Assembly: GCF_032399705.1 (NCBI RefSeq)
Contig: NZ_CP135922.1
Span: forward strand, 3,782,001-3,846,000
Reading direction: 5' to 3'
Source of the DNA: Paenibacillus sp. BIC5C1
GTDB taxonomy: Bacteria; Bacillota; Bacilli; Paenibacillales; Paenibacillaceae
DNA: 64,000 bases
The notes under the pieces are model-generated. The model was not told the DNA's origin. It was given only the letters and a program-made list of their open reading frames with translations, and made no database searches. A program made the translations under genes and the position numbers. Shown here one piece after another: positions 17,061-25,630 of the stretch (position 1 is the first letter of the stretch; each line of letters opens with the position of its first letter).

Positions 17061-18799
17061 TATGCATCTCCTTTTTGCAATTCTTCCGGGAATATAGCGC
17101 GTACACGGGTTATTTCCTTAGGTATGCTAATGATTTGCAGTCCAAATTGATCTCCGTAGTGAAGTCTTATTCGGCCATGAATATTATTTAGCCCGATTCT
17201 TTTCCTCTTCACTTCCATTTCACTCGGTTCTGAGATTAAAATATGCTTTATTTTATCAGCAGGAATTCCCTCGCCTTGATCAACAACTTCTATGATGACG
17301 ATACCACCCTCCCTGTACGCATGAATCGTAATAGGCCCCTCAATTCCCCCTCCGTTATAACCATGGAAGATGCTATTCTCCACAAGAGGCTGCAGCAGCA
17401 TTCGAAAAACTGGGAAATCCATTAACCCTGCTTCGATATTTTCTATCAAGTGGAAGTTTCGGTTATACCGAATGTTCTGGATCTCGATATAGTCCGCTAC
17501 ATTGCGTAGTTCCTGACGTAAGGAAACCTTCTCTGAAGCATCGTCTATCCCGTATTCCAATAATGAAATGAGCGATCCAATCACCACATCTACTTTCTCT
17601 ATTTGCCCGAGACGTATAACGTTGCTGATCGAACCAAGTGTGTTATACAGAAAATGAGGGTTAATTTGAGACTGCAGCACCTGGATTTCCAACTTCCGTT
17701 CGAGTTCATTATGAAGCTCCGCTCCCCGAATCAGTTCCACAATTTGTTGCAGCATACGATCAAATGCTCGTGAAAGATCTCCAAACTCATCGTTTCGATT
17801 AATCGTTATTGTCGTTGTGAGTAAGCCTTGCTCCACTTGCTTCATTTTTGTTTTGAGTGTATAGAGTGGTTTCCTTATATATTTGGCAACCAAAAAAGAA
17901 ATGAGCAAACTTAAGAGAAGACCTGCAGCTAGCAGCTCAATATAATAGGTTTCCAATCTGGACAAAGCTGCTTTCAAGCGTGATTCATCGTTAATTGAGA
18001 TTATGGTCCAGTTAAATTTCTCCGTCGGTTTTTTTAGAAGGGAGACCGGAACACCCTCCATGGTATGCAGTTGAAGACTTGTTTCTGTCGTATCCAGGAT
18101 TTGTTCAGCTGACGTTTCCCCGATCGAAAACGTATGATCCTGAATATTCAGTAGTCCTTTATTTTCAGAAAAACCGGCAATGATTTTACCTGACGCTGTG
18201 ATCAGAGCCAGATTCATTTGTTCTTGTTTATTAATCTTGAACAAGGTTTCTTCAATGGCATTTAGATCCAAGTCAACCGCAATGGCCATAGGAAACGGAG
18301 CACCATTAAGATATCGAACCATCGTAACGGTCCAGCCGGAATACTTTGATTTGTAAGGTTCACTAACAAAGGTAGTCCTTCTGTTCTTGTCAGCCGCATC
18401 AAACAAAGGTTCTCGTTCAGATAAAGGTTCATCGAAGATTCGAGTAGCTGTACTTCCACCTAAAATGGATAAATCGCTTTTGATCAAATAAATATTACTG
18501 ACGTAATTACTATTGAGTTCATACAGTTCTCTTAATTGCTTTTTAATCACTTCCGTATTGTCAATATTGGCTTTCACTGATGTTTCGACTGAGAAGAGAA
18601 TCGTCTGGAAGGAGGAAAAATTAACAGTGAAATACTGGTCTACCTTGTCAAGAATTTGGTTGGTGTAAAAAATGTCATTGGTTCTTATTTCCTTTTGGAC
18701 ATAGCGATAAGACAATTGGCTTATCAAGATGATGCACCCTAATACAAATGCAAACACGAGAAAAAATAATTTTAAAGGCAAGCTGATTCTTCTTCGCAT
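17060..18799 (-). CDS. Sensor histidine kinase, YesM/LytS type
   Basis: This protein has 579 residues. A first membrane segment at ~10-30 is followed by an extracellular sensing domain (~31-285), a second membrane segment (~288-308) and a HAMP-like linker. The His_kinase domain has phospho-acceptor His in INPHFLYNTLGSISN. The HATPase has an N-box (LQPLVENSIFHGY) and G-box (DQGEGIPADKI, RIGLNNIHGR). It senses a sugar or binding-protein signal outside the cell and phosphorylates the AraC response regulator whose start codon overlaps its stop. Confidence 0.93.
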   Translation of the reverse strand: MRRRISLPLKLFFLVFAFVLGCIILISQLSYRYVQKEIRTNDIFYTNQILDKVDQYFTVNFSSFQTILFSVETSVKANIDNTEVIKKQLRELYELNSNYVSNIYLIKSDLSILGGSTATRIFDEPLSEREPLFDAADKNRRTTFVSEPYKSKYSGWTVTMVRYLNGAPFPMAIAVDLDLNAIEETLFKINKQEQMNLALITASGKIIAGFSENKGLLNIQDHTFSIGETSAEQILDTTETSLQLHTMEGVPVSLLKKPTEKFNWTIISINDESRLKAALSRLETYYIELLAAGLLLSLLISFLVAKYIRKPLYTLKTKMKQVEQGLLTTTITINRNDEFGDLSRAFDRMLQQIVELIRGAELHNELERKLEIQVLQSQINPHFLYNTLGSISNVIRLGQIEKVDVVIGSLISLLEYGIDDASEKVSLRQELRNVADYIEIQNIRYNRNFHLIENIEAGLMDFPVFRMLLQPLVENSIFHGYNGGGIEGPITIHAYREGGIVIIEVVDQGEGIPADKIKHILISEPSEMEVKRKRIGLNNIHGRIRLHYGDQFGLQIISIPKEITRVRAIFPEELQKGDA

Positions 18800-18851
18800 C
18801 CATCATCTTCCTTTTAATTCTGTAGTAAACTAAGAATAGCATATGCTAATA

Positions 18852-18881
18852 AAGAGAGGGGCTACGAATAGCCACTCTCTT
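18852..18881 (-). terminator. Attenuating hairpin between binding-protein and kinase genes
   Basis: AAGAGAG-GGGCTA and TAGCC-CTCTCTT pair around a CGAA loop; on the minus strand a T-poor tail (TTTATTAG) follows. It lies 12-41 bp past the binding-protein stop. It probably ends part of the transcripts, keeping importer expression above that of the regulators. Confidence 0.6.
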
Positions 18882-18893
18882 CGTTTATTTATT

Positions 18894-20480
18894 TTACTTG
18901 ATAAGGCCGGCTTCTTTAAATTGATTGATTGCTGTTTCCTTATATTTCTGCATGTCAAACTTGGTATCCAACGTTTGGAGGAAATTATCCCAGTTTGAAA
19001 GAGGTTCTTTGCCTGTCATAAATTTAACTAAACTTTCATTAATGAAACGTGTGCGGTCAGCATCCAAGGTATCGCTGGGGTCTGGGGTCAATAAATTTCC
19101 GGGCAGCGTTGGCCCCACATATTGCTGATTGTCCTTGAAAGCTTCCGCCGTCTTCGGATTCTGGAAGCTGAAGTACTCCGCATCATCACCACGGCGCGGC
19201 ATTCTATAATGATCGACCCACAGGTACTTCTCTTTCATTTCCTTCGATAACTCGGAGGTTTTATTTTTGATTTTGCCGTCCACTACATCCCAATGAATCC
19301 CTTTAATCCCGTATGCAAAGTTTGGATAAGCTTCTTCGTCTGTAAAGAGATAATTCAGCATGGACAAGATCCGAATGATTTTGTCCTTATCCGCTTTCGC
19401 GGAAATGGCCCATGAATTGCCTTGGAATGATTTTCTCTCTACAATTTGATCACCATAAGGACCTTTCATCGGAGGAATGACGATCCATTCCGGCACCTCG
19501 CCACTAATTTCTTTCATTTTCTGTTGATAATCCGGCTCAAGCCTACGGGCATCTCTGATCATGAAACCAACTTTACCCTTAAACATCTTTTGGTCCAACA
19601 GATCAGGCGAATTCATCGTCACCCAGTCTGGGTCTACCACTTTGGCTGCCATCATTTTGTTAATGTAAGCAAGCGCCTCTTTCATTTTGGGATCGATAAA
19701 CAGGAATATCGGTTCATTATCTTTTATTTCGATGGCCGAAGGAGGATTGACGCCAAACATCCACATCAAACTATCGAAGCCGTAGGTTTGCAGATTACCT
19801 TCTTTGTTCATACCGCCGATGAATCCGTACGTATCGTTTTTGCCATTACCGTCCGGGTCTTTCTCTGTAAAGGCTTTCATAACTTCGAACAGCTCATCCG
19901 GTGTCGTTGGCACTTCCATATTCAGCTTTTTCAGCCAATCATTACGGATGAAGAAACTTCGGCTGATACCGTTAACATTATCATAGCCTGGAACTCCGAT
20001 CGTTTTTCCTTGATAGGACATTGCCTCCCATGAGTCGTTGCCAAACCGTTTCTGTAATTCAGGGAATTGATCCAGATACGGTGTCAAATCCGCAAGCACA
20101 CCTTGGTCGTAATATTGTGCGAGATCAGCCCGACTTTTCAAGAAGATCAAATCTGGAATATCTCCGCCTGCAATGAGCGTATTCAGTTTGGTTGTTGCTT
20201 GCCCAGCTTGAGGAATCATCATATCCAAGTCGATGTTCATCTCTTTTTCCAACATTTGACGTTGAACATCTTCATCACGTGGTGGTACCGGAGCAGCAGC
20301 GTTGAAAGTGCCTTGGTTAAACATTGAGATTTTCATTTTGGTTGCAAACTGGCCAGACTGCCCTTGTGAATTACTCGAAGTTGTTGATGTAACTTCTTCA
20401 TTTCCCCCACATCCTGATAATAGCGTTCCCAATCCTAAGATTGCCGACAGAATAGCAAATGAAATCTTCTTACGCTGCAT
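18894..20480 (-). CDS. Extracellular sugar-binding lipoprotein (LplA-like)
   Basis: This protein has 528 residues. The lipoprotein signal peptide has lipobox LLSGC, followed by a Ser/Thr-rich linker and a type 1 extracellular solute-binding fold (NTLIAGGDIPDLIFLKSRADL, DPDGNGKNDTYGF, which is a Ca-binding-like loop found in this subfamily). It captures oligosaccharides for the two permeases encoded just upstream. No ATP-binding subunit is encoded here, as is usual for this family, which shares an MsmX-type ATPase encoded elsewhere. Confidence 0.92.
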   Translation of the reverse strand: MQRKKISFAILSAILGLGTLLSGCGGNEEVTSTTSSNSQGQSGQFATKMKISMFNQGTFNAAAPVPPRDEDVQRQMLEKEMNIDLDMMIPQAGQATTKLNTLIAGGDIPDLIFLKSRADLAQYYDQGVLADLTPYLDQFPELQKRFGNDSWEAMSYQGKTIGVPGYDNVNGISRSFFIRNDWLKKLNMEVPTTPDELFEVMKAFTEKDPDGNGKNDTYGFIGGMNKEGNLQTYGFDSLMWMFGVNPPSAIEIKDNEPIFLFIDPKMKEALAYINKMMAAKVVDPDWVTMNSPDLLDQKMFKGKVGFMIRDARRLEPDYQQKMKEISGEVPEWIVIPPMKGPYGDQIVERKSFQGNSWAISAKADKDKIIRILSMLNYLFTDEEAYPNFAYGIKGIHWDVVDGKIKNKTSELSKEMKEKYLWVDHYRMPRRGDDAEYFSFQNPKTAEAFKDNQQYVGPTLPGNLLTPDPSDTLDADRTRFINESLVKFMTGKEPLSNWDNFLQTLDTKFDMQKYKETAINQFKEAGLIK

Positions 20481-20545
20481 ATTGACCTCTCCTTTGCTTG
20501 TATATTATCACGGTTTCACCGTAATAAGTTAGGTTGGAACACCAT

Positions 20546-21415
20546 TTAACCTTTAACGGATCCCAAGAGTACACCTTTGGTAAAATGCTTTTGTAAAAAG
20601 GGGTAAACGATCAAAATCGGAACCGTAGTCACAACAACGGTAGCCATCTGCACAGCGAACGTACTTACAGCTCCGGAATTGGCGAGCGATTCAGCGCTTT
20701 GTGTTGCGACGTTAAGCAGGATGTTGCGCAAGACTACTTGAAGCGGCATGAAGTTGGAATCATTGATATAAACAATAGCATCGAAATAACTGTTCCAATG
20801 CCCCACTGCGTAAAATAAAGAAATGGTGGAAATGACGGGCAAAGACAGTGGTAAAATGATCCGCCATAACGATTGAAGTTCACTTGCACCGTCAACCCTC
20901 GCTGATTCCTCGATTTCACCAGGCAATTGCTCGAAAAAGCCTTTAATAATCACCAGGTTAAATGCACTAATGAGATTTGGAATGATCAATACCCACGGAC
21001 TATTTAGCAACCCCAGAGAGCGAATTAGTAGATAAGTCGGAATTAACCCCCCACTAAACATCATGGTAAACACAATGAATAGTAAAAACGGACTGCGTCC
21101 CGGCAAATATTTTTTGGATAACGGATAAGCTGCTAAGACCGTAAATAACACATTAAGCATCGTGCCTACAATCGTTCGAAACAACGTAATTTTATATGCC
21201 TGCCAGATCCCATGAGAGATGAATACTTCTTTATAGGCCAGGAAGGTAAAAGATTCTGGTATAATCACAATCCCTCTTCTTAACACTTCCGATTCTGGCG
21301 TTACTGAGACAGCAATCACATATAGAAAGGGTAGTAAGCAGAGTAGTGATAAAAAAATAAGAATAACATAAACGACGGATTGCCAGACTTTTTCCCCGAT
21401 TGTCAAATTGATCAT
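20546..21415 (-). CDS. Sugar ABC transporter permease (LplC-like)
   Basis: This is a 289-residue membrane protein with six predicted spans. The EAA loop that contacts the ATPase reads EIEESARVDGASELQSLWR. The ending LLGSVKG is typical of LplC/YtcP permeases. A GAGGTGG site supports the ATG at 21415. The gap to the upstream permease gene is 12 bp, and it acts with that permease and the 18894 binding protein. Confidence 0.93.
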   Translation of the reverse strand: MINLTIGEKVWQSVVYVILIFLSLLCLLPFLYVIAVSVTPESEVLRRGIVIIPESFTFLAYKEVFISHGIWQAYKITLFRTIVGTMLNVLFTVLAAYPLSKKYLPGRSPFLLFIVFTMMFSGGLIPTYLLIRSLGLLNSPWVLIIPNLISAFNLVIIKGFFEQLPGEIEESARVDGASELQSLWRIILPLSLPVISTISLFYAVGHWNSYFDAIVYINDSNFMPLQVVLRNILLNVATQSAESLANSGAVSTFAVQMATVVVTTVPILIVYPFLQKHFTKGVLLGSVKG

Positions 21416-21427
21416 ATTAAAACCACC

Positions 21428-22375
21428 TCACCAAATTTGCCCATCGAATTTTTTGGCGAGCTTATTTGCTGCCAAAACTAAACCAAATCCAATGACAGCT
21501 TTAAACAATCCTACAGCAGTAGCCAAGCCAATCTTAAGACGCTCCAACCCTTCACGGTATACCCATGTGTCGATAATGTCGATCTTCTCCTGGTTAAAGG
21601 TGTTGGCAAACATGAATATCTGGTCAAAGCCAGCATCCAGAATATGGCTTAATTTAAGGATCAGCATCAGAATAATGACTCCTCGAATGCCGGGTAAAGT
21701 GATATGCCAGAGCTGTCTCCATTTGGAAGCACCATCCATTCGAGCCGCTTCATATAAGCTTGGATCAATACCTGCTAATGCAGCGAGGTACAGTATCGCT
21801 CCCCATCCAATGTCCTTCCATATTTCAGATGCGATGACCAGCAGTCTTCCCCAAGCAGGCTCCGTTAGAAATGAGATGGGCTGAAAACCACTTTCCTTCA
21901 AAATCATATTAAAAAGGCCATCGCCTGGGGCTAATAATGCTACCATCAATCCATACACAATGACCCAAGACAGAAAGTGGGGTAAATACGTAATGGTTTG
22001 TACGATTTTCTTAAACCATTGGTTATGAACTTCATTAAGCAGTAAAGCAAGTAAGATGGGAGCGGAGAAACCAAACAACAGCTTATACAGCGATATAACA
22101 ATTGTATTTTTCATGATGTCCCAGAAATAAACGCCGTTCATAAAATCCGTAAAATTTTTGAATCCCACCCACGGGCTATCCCATACGCCCAAAGCTAGGT
22201 TGTAGTTTTTAAAAGCAATCAATATTCCCGCCATAGGAATGTATTTGAATACGGCAAAGTAAATTAAGGCTGGTAATAAGAGAGCATACATCACTTTATA
22301 TTTTTGGATCGTCCTTATCCATGACTTCCGCTTTTTGGAGAGGGGAATGGCGTCCGCTGCCAATTTCACTTGCAT
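21428..22375 (-). CDS. Sugar ABC transporter permease (LplB-like), first gene of the locus
   Basis: This is a 315-residue membrane protein with six predicted spans. It has the LplB-type N-terminal segment (YFAVFKYIPMAGILIAFKNYN) and EAA loop DPSLYEAARMDGASKWRQLWH. The ATG at 22375 follows GAGGTGATGAT; a longer frame from 22414 has no such site. It is the first gene of a six- or seven-gene transcript driven by the motif promoter at 22404-22467. Confidence 0.92.
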   Translation of the reverse strand: MQVKLAADAIPLSKKRKSWIRTIQKYKVMYALLLPALIYFAVFKYIPMAGILIAFKNYNLALGVWDSPWVGFKNFTDFMNGVYFWDIMKNTIVISLYKLLFGFSAPILLALLLNEVHNQWFKKIVQTITYLPHFLSWVIVYGLMVALLAPGDGLFNMILKESGFQPISFLTEPAWGRLLVIASEIWKDIGWGAILYLAALAGIDPSLYEAARMDGASKWRQLWHITLPGIRGVIILMLILKLSHILDAGFDQIFMFANTFNQEKIDIIDTWVYREGLERLKIGLATAVGLFKAVIGFGLVLAANKLAKKFDGQIW

Positions 22376-22403
22376 ATCATCACCTCGTCTTTGTTTGTAT
22401 TTG

Positions 22404-22467
22404 TATATTAGCACCCCCCTATCGCTTAAATTTCTGAAATTTCAAGAATTTCTTATAAAATATTAAG
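22404..22467 (-). promoter_or_regulatory. Shared activator site and extended -10 promoter (copy B)
   Basis: On the minus strand this reads CTTAATATTTTATAAGAAAT, then TCTTGAAATTTCAGAAATTT, ending in TGCTAATATA. It aligns with copy A at 11153-11217 with only a 1-nt gap across the -35/-10 spacer. The AGAAATT direct repeats (18-bp period) and the TGC extended -10 are conserved. Confidence 0.65.
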
Positions 22468-22534
22468 GAAGTGTGTCTTGGATCGTTCCAATAGCTCATT
22501 CCGGAAAGCGGGACAAGAACTTGTATCGCTAAAA

Positions 22535-22560
22535 TAAAAAAAAGCCGCTAATATAGCGCC
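22535..22560 (-). terminator. Orphan minus-strand terminator-like hairpin
   Basis: GGCGCTA-TAT-TAGCGGC (one mismatch) is followed on the minus strand by a T-rich run (22535-22543). No minus-strand gene lies upstream of it, so it may protect the ABC promoter from antisense transcription or end a small RNA. Confidence 0.4.
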
Positions 22561-22652
22561 TTTAGTAACTTTTTTCGGGTCCATGTTTTGTCTCATGACA
22601 AGGTGTTTAGAACATAGAATTAAAAACCAACAATAACATTGCTCTTGTTTTG

Positions 22653-22723
22653 CGGTTGACTTAAAAAAAACATGCTGTTAATATTAGTTTCACAATCTAA
22701 CCGTTAGACAATGAAACTAATAT
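22653..22723 (+). promoter_or_regulatory. MarR-operon promoter with nested palindromic operator
   Basis: TTGACT and TAATAT are separated by 17 bp (about 22655-22683). Immediately downstream, ATATTAGTTTCA (22681-22692) and TGAAACTAATAT (22712-22723) are perfect 12-bp inverted arms. Centred between them is a second palindrome, TCTAAC-C-GTTAGA (22696-22708). This places two palindromes over the -10 and start site, ideal for autorepression by the MarR protein. Confidence 0.8.
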
Positions 22724-22742
22724 GATAAAGGAGCAATTAACT

Positions 22743-23219
22743 ATGGATATGGATAGAAAGCAATTAGAACAACATATTGATCTGTATACTCAGAGAGCCA
22801 TATCAATCTCAATTAGTATGCAATCTATTCAGAAGAATATTTCAAAAGATAGCAGTGTTACTCCAGACCAGTTTAATTTATTGAATGTCATTAATACGAC
22901 TGATCATTGCACATCCAGTTTTTTGGCTAAAGCACTAAATGTCAAAAAAAGTTCTATTACTGCTATTGTGAATCGATTAACAGATAAAGAATTAATTAAA
23001 CGTGAGTATAACGAAAAAGATAAACGAGTGGTCTGGCTTGAGTTAACCGAAAAAGGACAGCACATTGTGTTGGAAGAGAGACAGAAAATTTTGGCTGTAT
23101 TGATGCCTTTAGGAAACAAACTCACTGTTAAAGAGCTGGAGGAATTAAACCAATATCTATCTGTGATTGATACACAACTAAATAACATAAAGAAGGATAT
23201 GGTTAAAAATGAAATTTAG
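22743..23219 (+). CDS. MarR-family transcriptional regulator
   Basis: This protein has 158 residues. The winged helix is central: SSFLAKALNVKKSSITAIVN is the recognition region, and YNEKDKRVVWLELTEKG is the wing. Helical dimerisation arms lie at both ends. AAGGAG precedes the ATG at 22743, which is preferred over 22722. The last codons overlap the start of the hydrolase gene, so it should control that gene and itself through the nested palindrome. Confidence 0.9.
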   Translation: MDMDRKQLEQHIDLYTQRAISISISMQSIQKNISKDSSVTPDQFNLLNVINTTDHCTSSFLAKALNVKKSSITAIVNRLTDKELIKREYNEKDKRVVWLELTEKGQHIVLEERQKILAVLMPLGNKLTVKELEELNQYLSVIDTQLNNIKKDMVKNEI

Positions 23220-24591
23220 TATGAGGTTATACGGAGTTATTGTAGGGTTAATTACGATCTTATTGTCTTGGTCACAGTCATTTTTCATCAATTATCTTAT
23301 CCCATTAGGAATCGTAGCCATGGTTGTGTCTGTAATTCATATTCTAGTCGTTAAGAAGCACTTAAATGAAAAGGTTTATCGTGCCTGGTTAGGTATATCG
23401 GCTTTGTTTATGGCTACTGAAATCCTATGGATGATATTTGATAAAATTGGATTATTTGTAGTTGCACAAATTTCATTTGTAATAACCGGGTTTGCATTAT
23501 TTATCTTTGCCTTAGGCATGCATAAGAAAATGAATCGAAGCTTCAAATCATTAACGTTGAGAATTAGCAAATGGGTTCTAGTCCTTGTTTTGATGTTGGG
23601 GACATCCATATTAATATTATTTACAGCAACGCCAAAGCCCGTTGCTTTATATTTGCAAAGCAGTTCTGGAGCAGAAAATACTTATACAGCAGAACCATCT
23701 ACTACCACAATTATTGATGGCAAGTATCATCTAACAACCAATATTCAATATGGAGAAAAGTATCCAAGAAGTTTTTTAAATATCATTACACCCGATGGTC
23801 CATTTGATAAAGAACGTCCAACATACTTTTATGTGCATGGTGGTGGCTTTATAGCGGGAGATTCAATTGGAGGTGATCCTAACGCAGGAGCGGCTTCAAA
23901 TACAATGTTATATCATTATGAATTAATGGTTGATCATGGTTATAATGTGGTGACGATAAACTATGCTTTAGCTCCTGAATATATACACCCAACACCCATA
24001 AAACAATTATCAGAAGCCGTGCAATATATGCAGCAAAATGGAAAACAGTACGGAATTAATATGAACAATGTAATCTTTGGCGGGGGAAGCGCAGGTGGAT
24101 TTATTGCTGCAGACTTTGTGACAATTCAAGCTAACCCTGAGTATGCGAAAGAAATGGATATTAATCCTGTCATAGAGCTTGCGGATATCAAAGCTTTAGT
24201 ATTAGAAGTACCCATTCTTGACTTTAGTCGGGGCCATAGAACCGTAACCGAAGACATCGTGACTGACTATATTTTCGCTCAATCAGGGAGTGCATACATT
24301 GGTCAGCCGGTGGTTAGCGCTGATAAAGATATCTTACAATCCTTAAATGTAATACCAAGAACGACGAGTAATTTCCCTCCAACTTTTATAACGGATGGCA
24401 ACACGGGGACATTCCCAGATCAGGCTGAAGATTATTATAACCGCTTAAAAGAATTAGGGGTCAAGACAGATTTATATATTCCTGAACTCAATGAGAGCAA
24501 AGAAGTTCATGGATATATGAACACGATTGATACTAAAGCAACTCGAACTTATATTCAGAGAAAACTAGCCTTCTTGGATAGTTTAGATTAA
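23209..24591 (+). CDS. Membrane-anchored alpha/beta hydrolase (HSL/lipase-esterase type)
   Basis: This protein has 460 residues. Residues ~1-145 contain about four hydrophobic spans, and ~150-460 form an alpha/beta-hydrolase domain of the hormone-sensitive lipase type. It shows the oxyanion motif YVHGGGFIAGD, nucleophile elbow GGGSAGGF (catalytic Ser), and a C-terminal His in KEVHGYM. It should hydrolyse esters at the membrane, perhaps with the active site outside. The start overlaps the MarR gene by 11 nt, so the two are cotranscribed and likely translationally coupled. The inducer and substrate are unknown. Confidence 0.85.
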   Translation: MKFSMRLYGVIVGLITILLSWSQSFFINYLIPLGIVAMVVSVIHILVVKKHLNEKVYRAWLGISALFMATEILWMIFDKIGLFVVAQISFVITGFALFIFALGMHKKMNRSFKSLTLRISKWVLVLVLMLGTSILILFTATPKPVALYLQSSSGAENTYTAEPSTTTIIDGKYHLTTNIQYGEKYPRSFLNIITPDGPFDKERPTYFYVHGGGFIAGDSIGGDPNAGAASNTMLYHYELMVDHGYNVVTINYALAPEYIHPTPIKQLSEAVQYMQQNGKQYGINMNNVIFGGGSAGGFIAADFVTIQANPEYAKEMDINPVIELADIKALVLEVPILDFSRGHRTVTEDIVTDYIFAQSGSAYIGQPVVSADKDILQSLNVIPRTTSNFPPTFITDGNTGTFPDQAEDYYNRLKELGVKTDLYIPELNESKEVHGYMNTIDTKATRTYIQRKLAFLDSLD

Positions 24592-24612
24592 TCATGATAG
24601 AAATATAAAAAC

Positions 24613-24653
24613 AAAAAATCGTTGCCTACTTTATACTTAGGCAACGATTTTTT
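24613..24653. terminator. Bidirectional terminator
   Basis: AAAAATCGTTGCCTA and TAGGCAACGATTTTT pair perfectly with flanking A and T runs. It lies between the convergent hydrolase and NAD(P)-binding reductase genes. Confidence 0.9.
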
Positions 24654-24702
24654 TGTTTGAGCATCACATCGACAGCAAGACGTATGATTTATTCCAGTTA
24701 GA

Positions 24703-25533
24703 CTATTTCGTGAAATAATGTCCTTGTTCCAGATCTGCGAGAAGTCCTTGCTGGACAGGCTCCCAGTCGAGAAGCTCCTTCGTCCCTTCACTTGATCTGG
24801 CTAAGTCAAGCGACGCGACCATGCCTAGAAAACCGAAGATGGCTTGCGCTTCTTCAGGCGGGATGCTGACTACTGGCACATTCACATGACGGCCAATAGC
24901 TGCGGCAATGTCTCTGAACGTAATACCTTCATCGTGCACGCCATCCAGTCGTGCGCCCGCAGGCGCAGATTCCACAGCGAGCCGGAATAAAACTGCCGCA
25001 TCCAAGCGGTGAATTGCTGGCCAACGGTTAGAACCATCTCCAATGTAAGCGGAAGAGCCTCTTTCCTGCGCGATCCGGATTAGTTGCGGGACGAAGCCTT
25101 TATCTCCTTCTCCATGAACGGAAGGTGCAAGCGAAACGATCGATGCTCTCACGCCTTGTTCTATAAATGAAAGTGCCGCATCCTCCGATGCTTTGCCATT
25201 CGCATGTGCTGTAATAACAAGTGGTTTACCGGAGCCGGCAAGCGCCTCTCCCATTGCTTCGATGGCGCGAAGATCAGCTGCCAGGGATGCGGCGAAAATA
25301 GAGAAATCGTGGTTAAATGCCAGATGAATAACGCCGTCTGAAGTGGCTGCACAGCTGCGCAGTATATCCAGATCCTCTAACACACCACAAGCCACCTCAG
25401 CTCCCAGGCTTTCTAATACGTGAGCACCACTCTCCGATCGGGTCAGCCCAACGACCTGATGGCCCGCACTGATAAGTTCGCGGACAACGGCTGTACCAAT
25501 ATAACCTGCTGCACCAGTAACAAATATACGCAT
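24703..25533 (-). CDS. NAD(P)-binding reductase/epimerase (extended SDR)
   Basis: This protein has 276 residues. The N-terminal dinucleotide motif is FVTGAAGYIGTAVV, followed by beta-strand ends VVGLTRSE and GVIHLAF. It resembles the NAD-dependent epimerase/dehydratase and NmrA-like groups, but the catalytic Tyr-x-x-x-Lys is not obvious, so its activity is unclear. AGGAGGCG lies upstream of the ATG. It is transcribed divergently from a MerR regulator through a promoter with a 19-bp spacer, so that regulator probably controls it. Confidence 0.85.
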   Translation of the reverse strand: MRIFVTGAAGYIGTAVVRELISAGHQVVGLTRSESGAHVLESLGAEVACGVLEDLDILRSCAATSDGVIHLAFNHDFSIFAASLAADLRAIEAMGEALAGSGKPLVITAHANGKASEDAALSFIEQGVRASIVSLAPSVHGEGDKGFVPQLIRIAQERGSSAYIGDGSNRWPAIHRLDAAVLFRLAVESAPAGARLDGVHDEGITFRDIAAAIGRHVNVPVVSIPPEEAQAIFGFLGMVASLDLARSSEGTKELLDWEPVQQGLLADLEQGHYFTK

Positions 25534-25577
25534 AATATTTTTACGCCTCCTTAAGCATTTGACGAAGATATGACTTC

Positions 25578-25608
25578 AGTCTAAACTATGAAGTGAACTC
25601 TAAGGCAA
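25578..25608 (-). promoter_or_regulatory. MerR-type promoter with 19-bp spacer
   Basis: On the minus strand, TTGCCT (25603-25608) and TAGACT (25578-25583) are separated by 19 bp, longer than the usual 17. The spacer holds the imperfect palindrome AGAGT-TC-ACTT. This is the hallmark of MerR-activated promoters and drives the reductase gene. Confidence 0.65.
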
Positions 25609-25630
25609 GCGTTTGGAGGTAGGATTTTAT

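Larger units (their letters stand above)
22376..22742. other. Divergent intergenic region, ABC locus versus MarR operon
   Basis: The region holds the copy B promoter, a terminator-like minus-strand hairpin with no preceding gene (22535-22560), and the MarR promoter and nested operator (22653-22723). No coding gene is seen. Confidence 0.6.
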
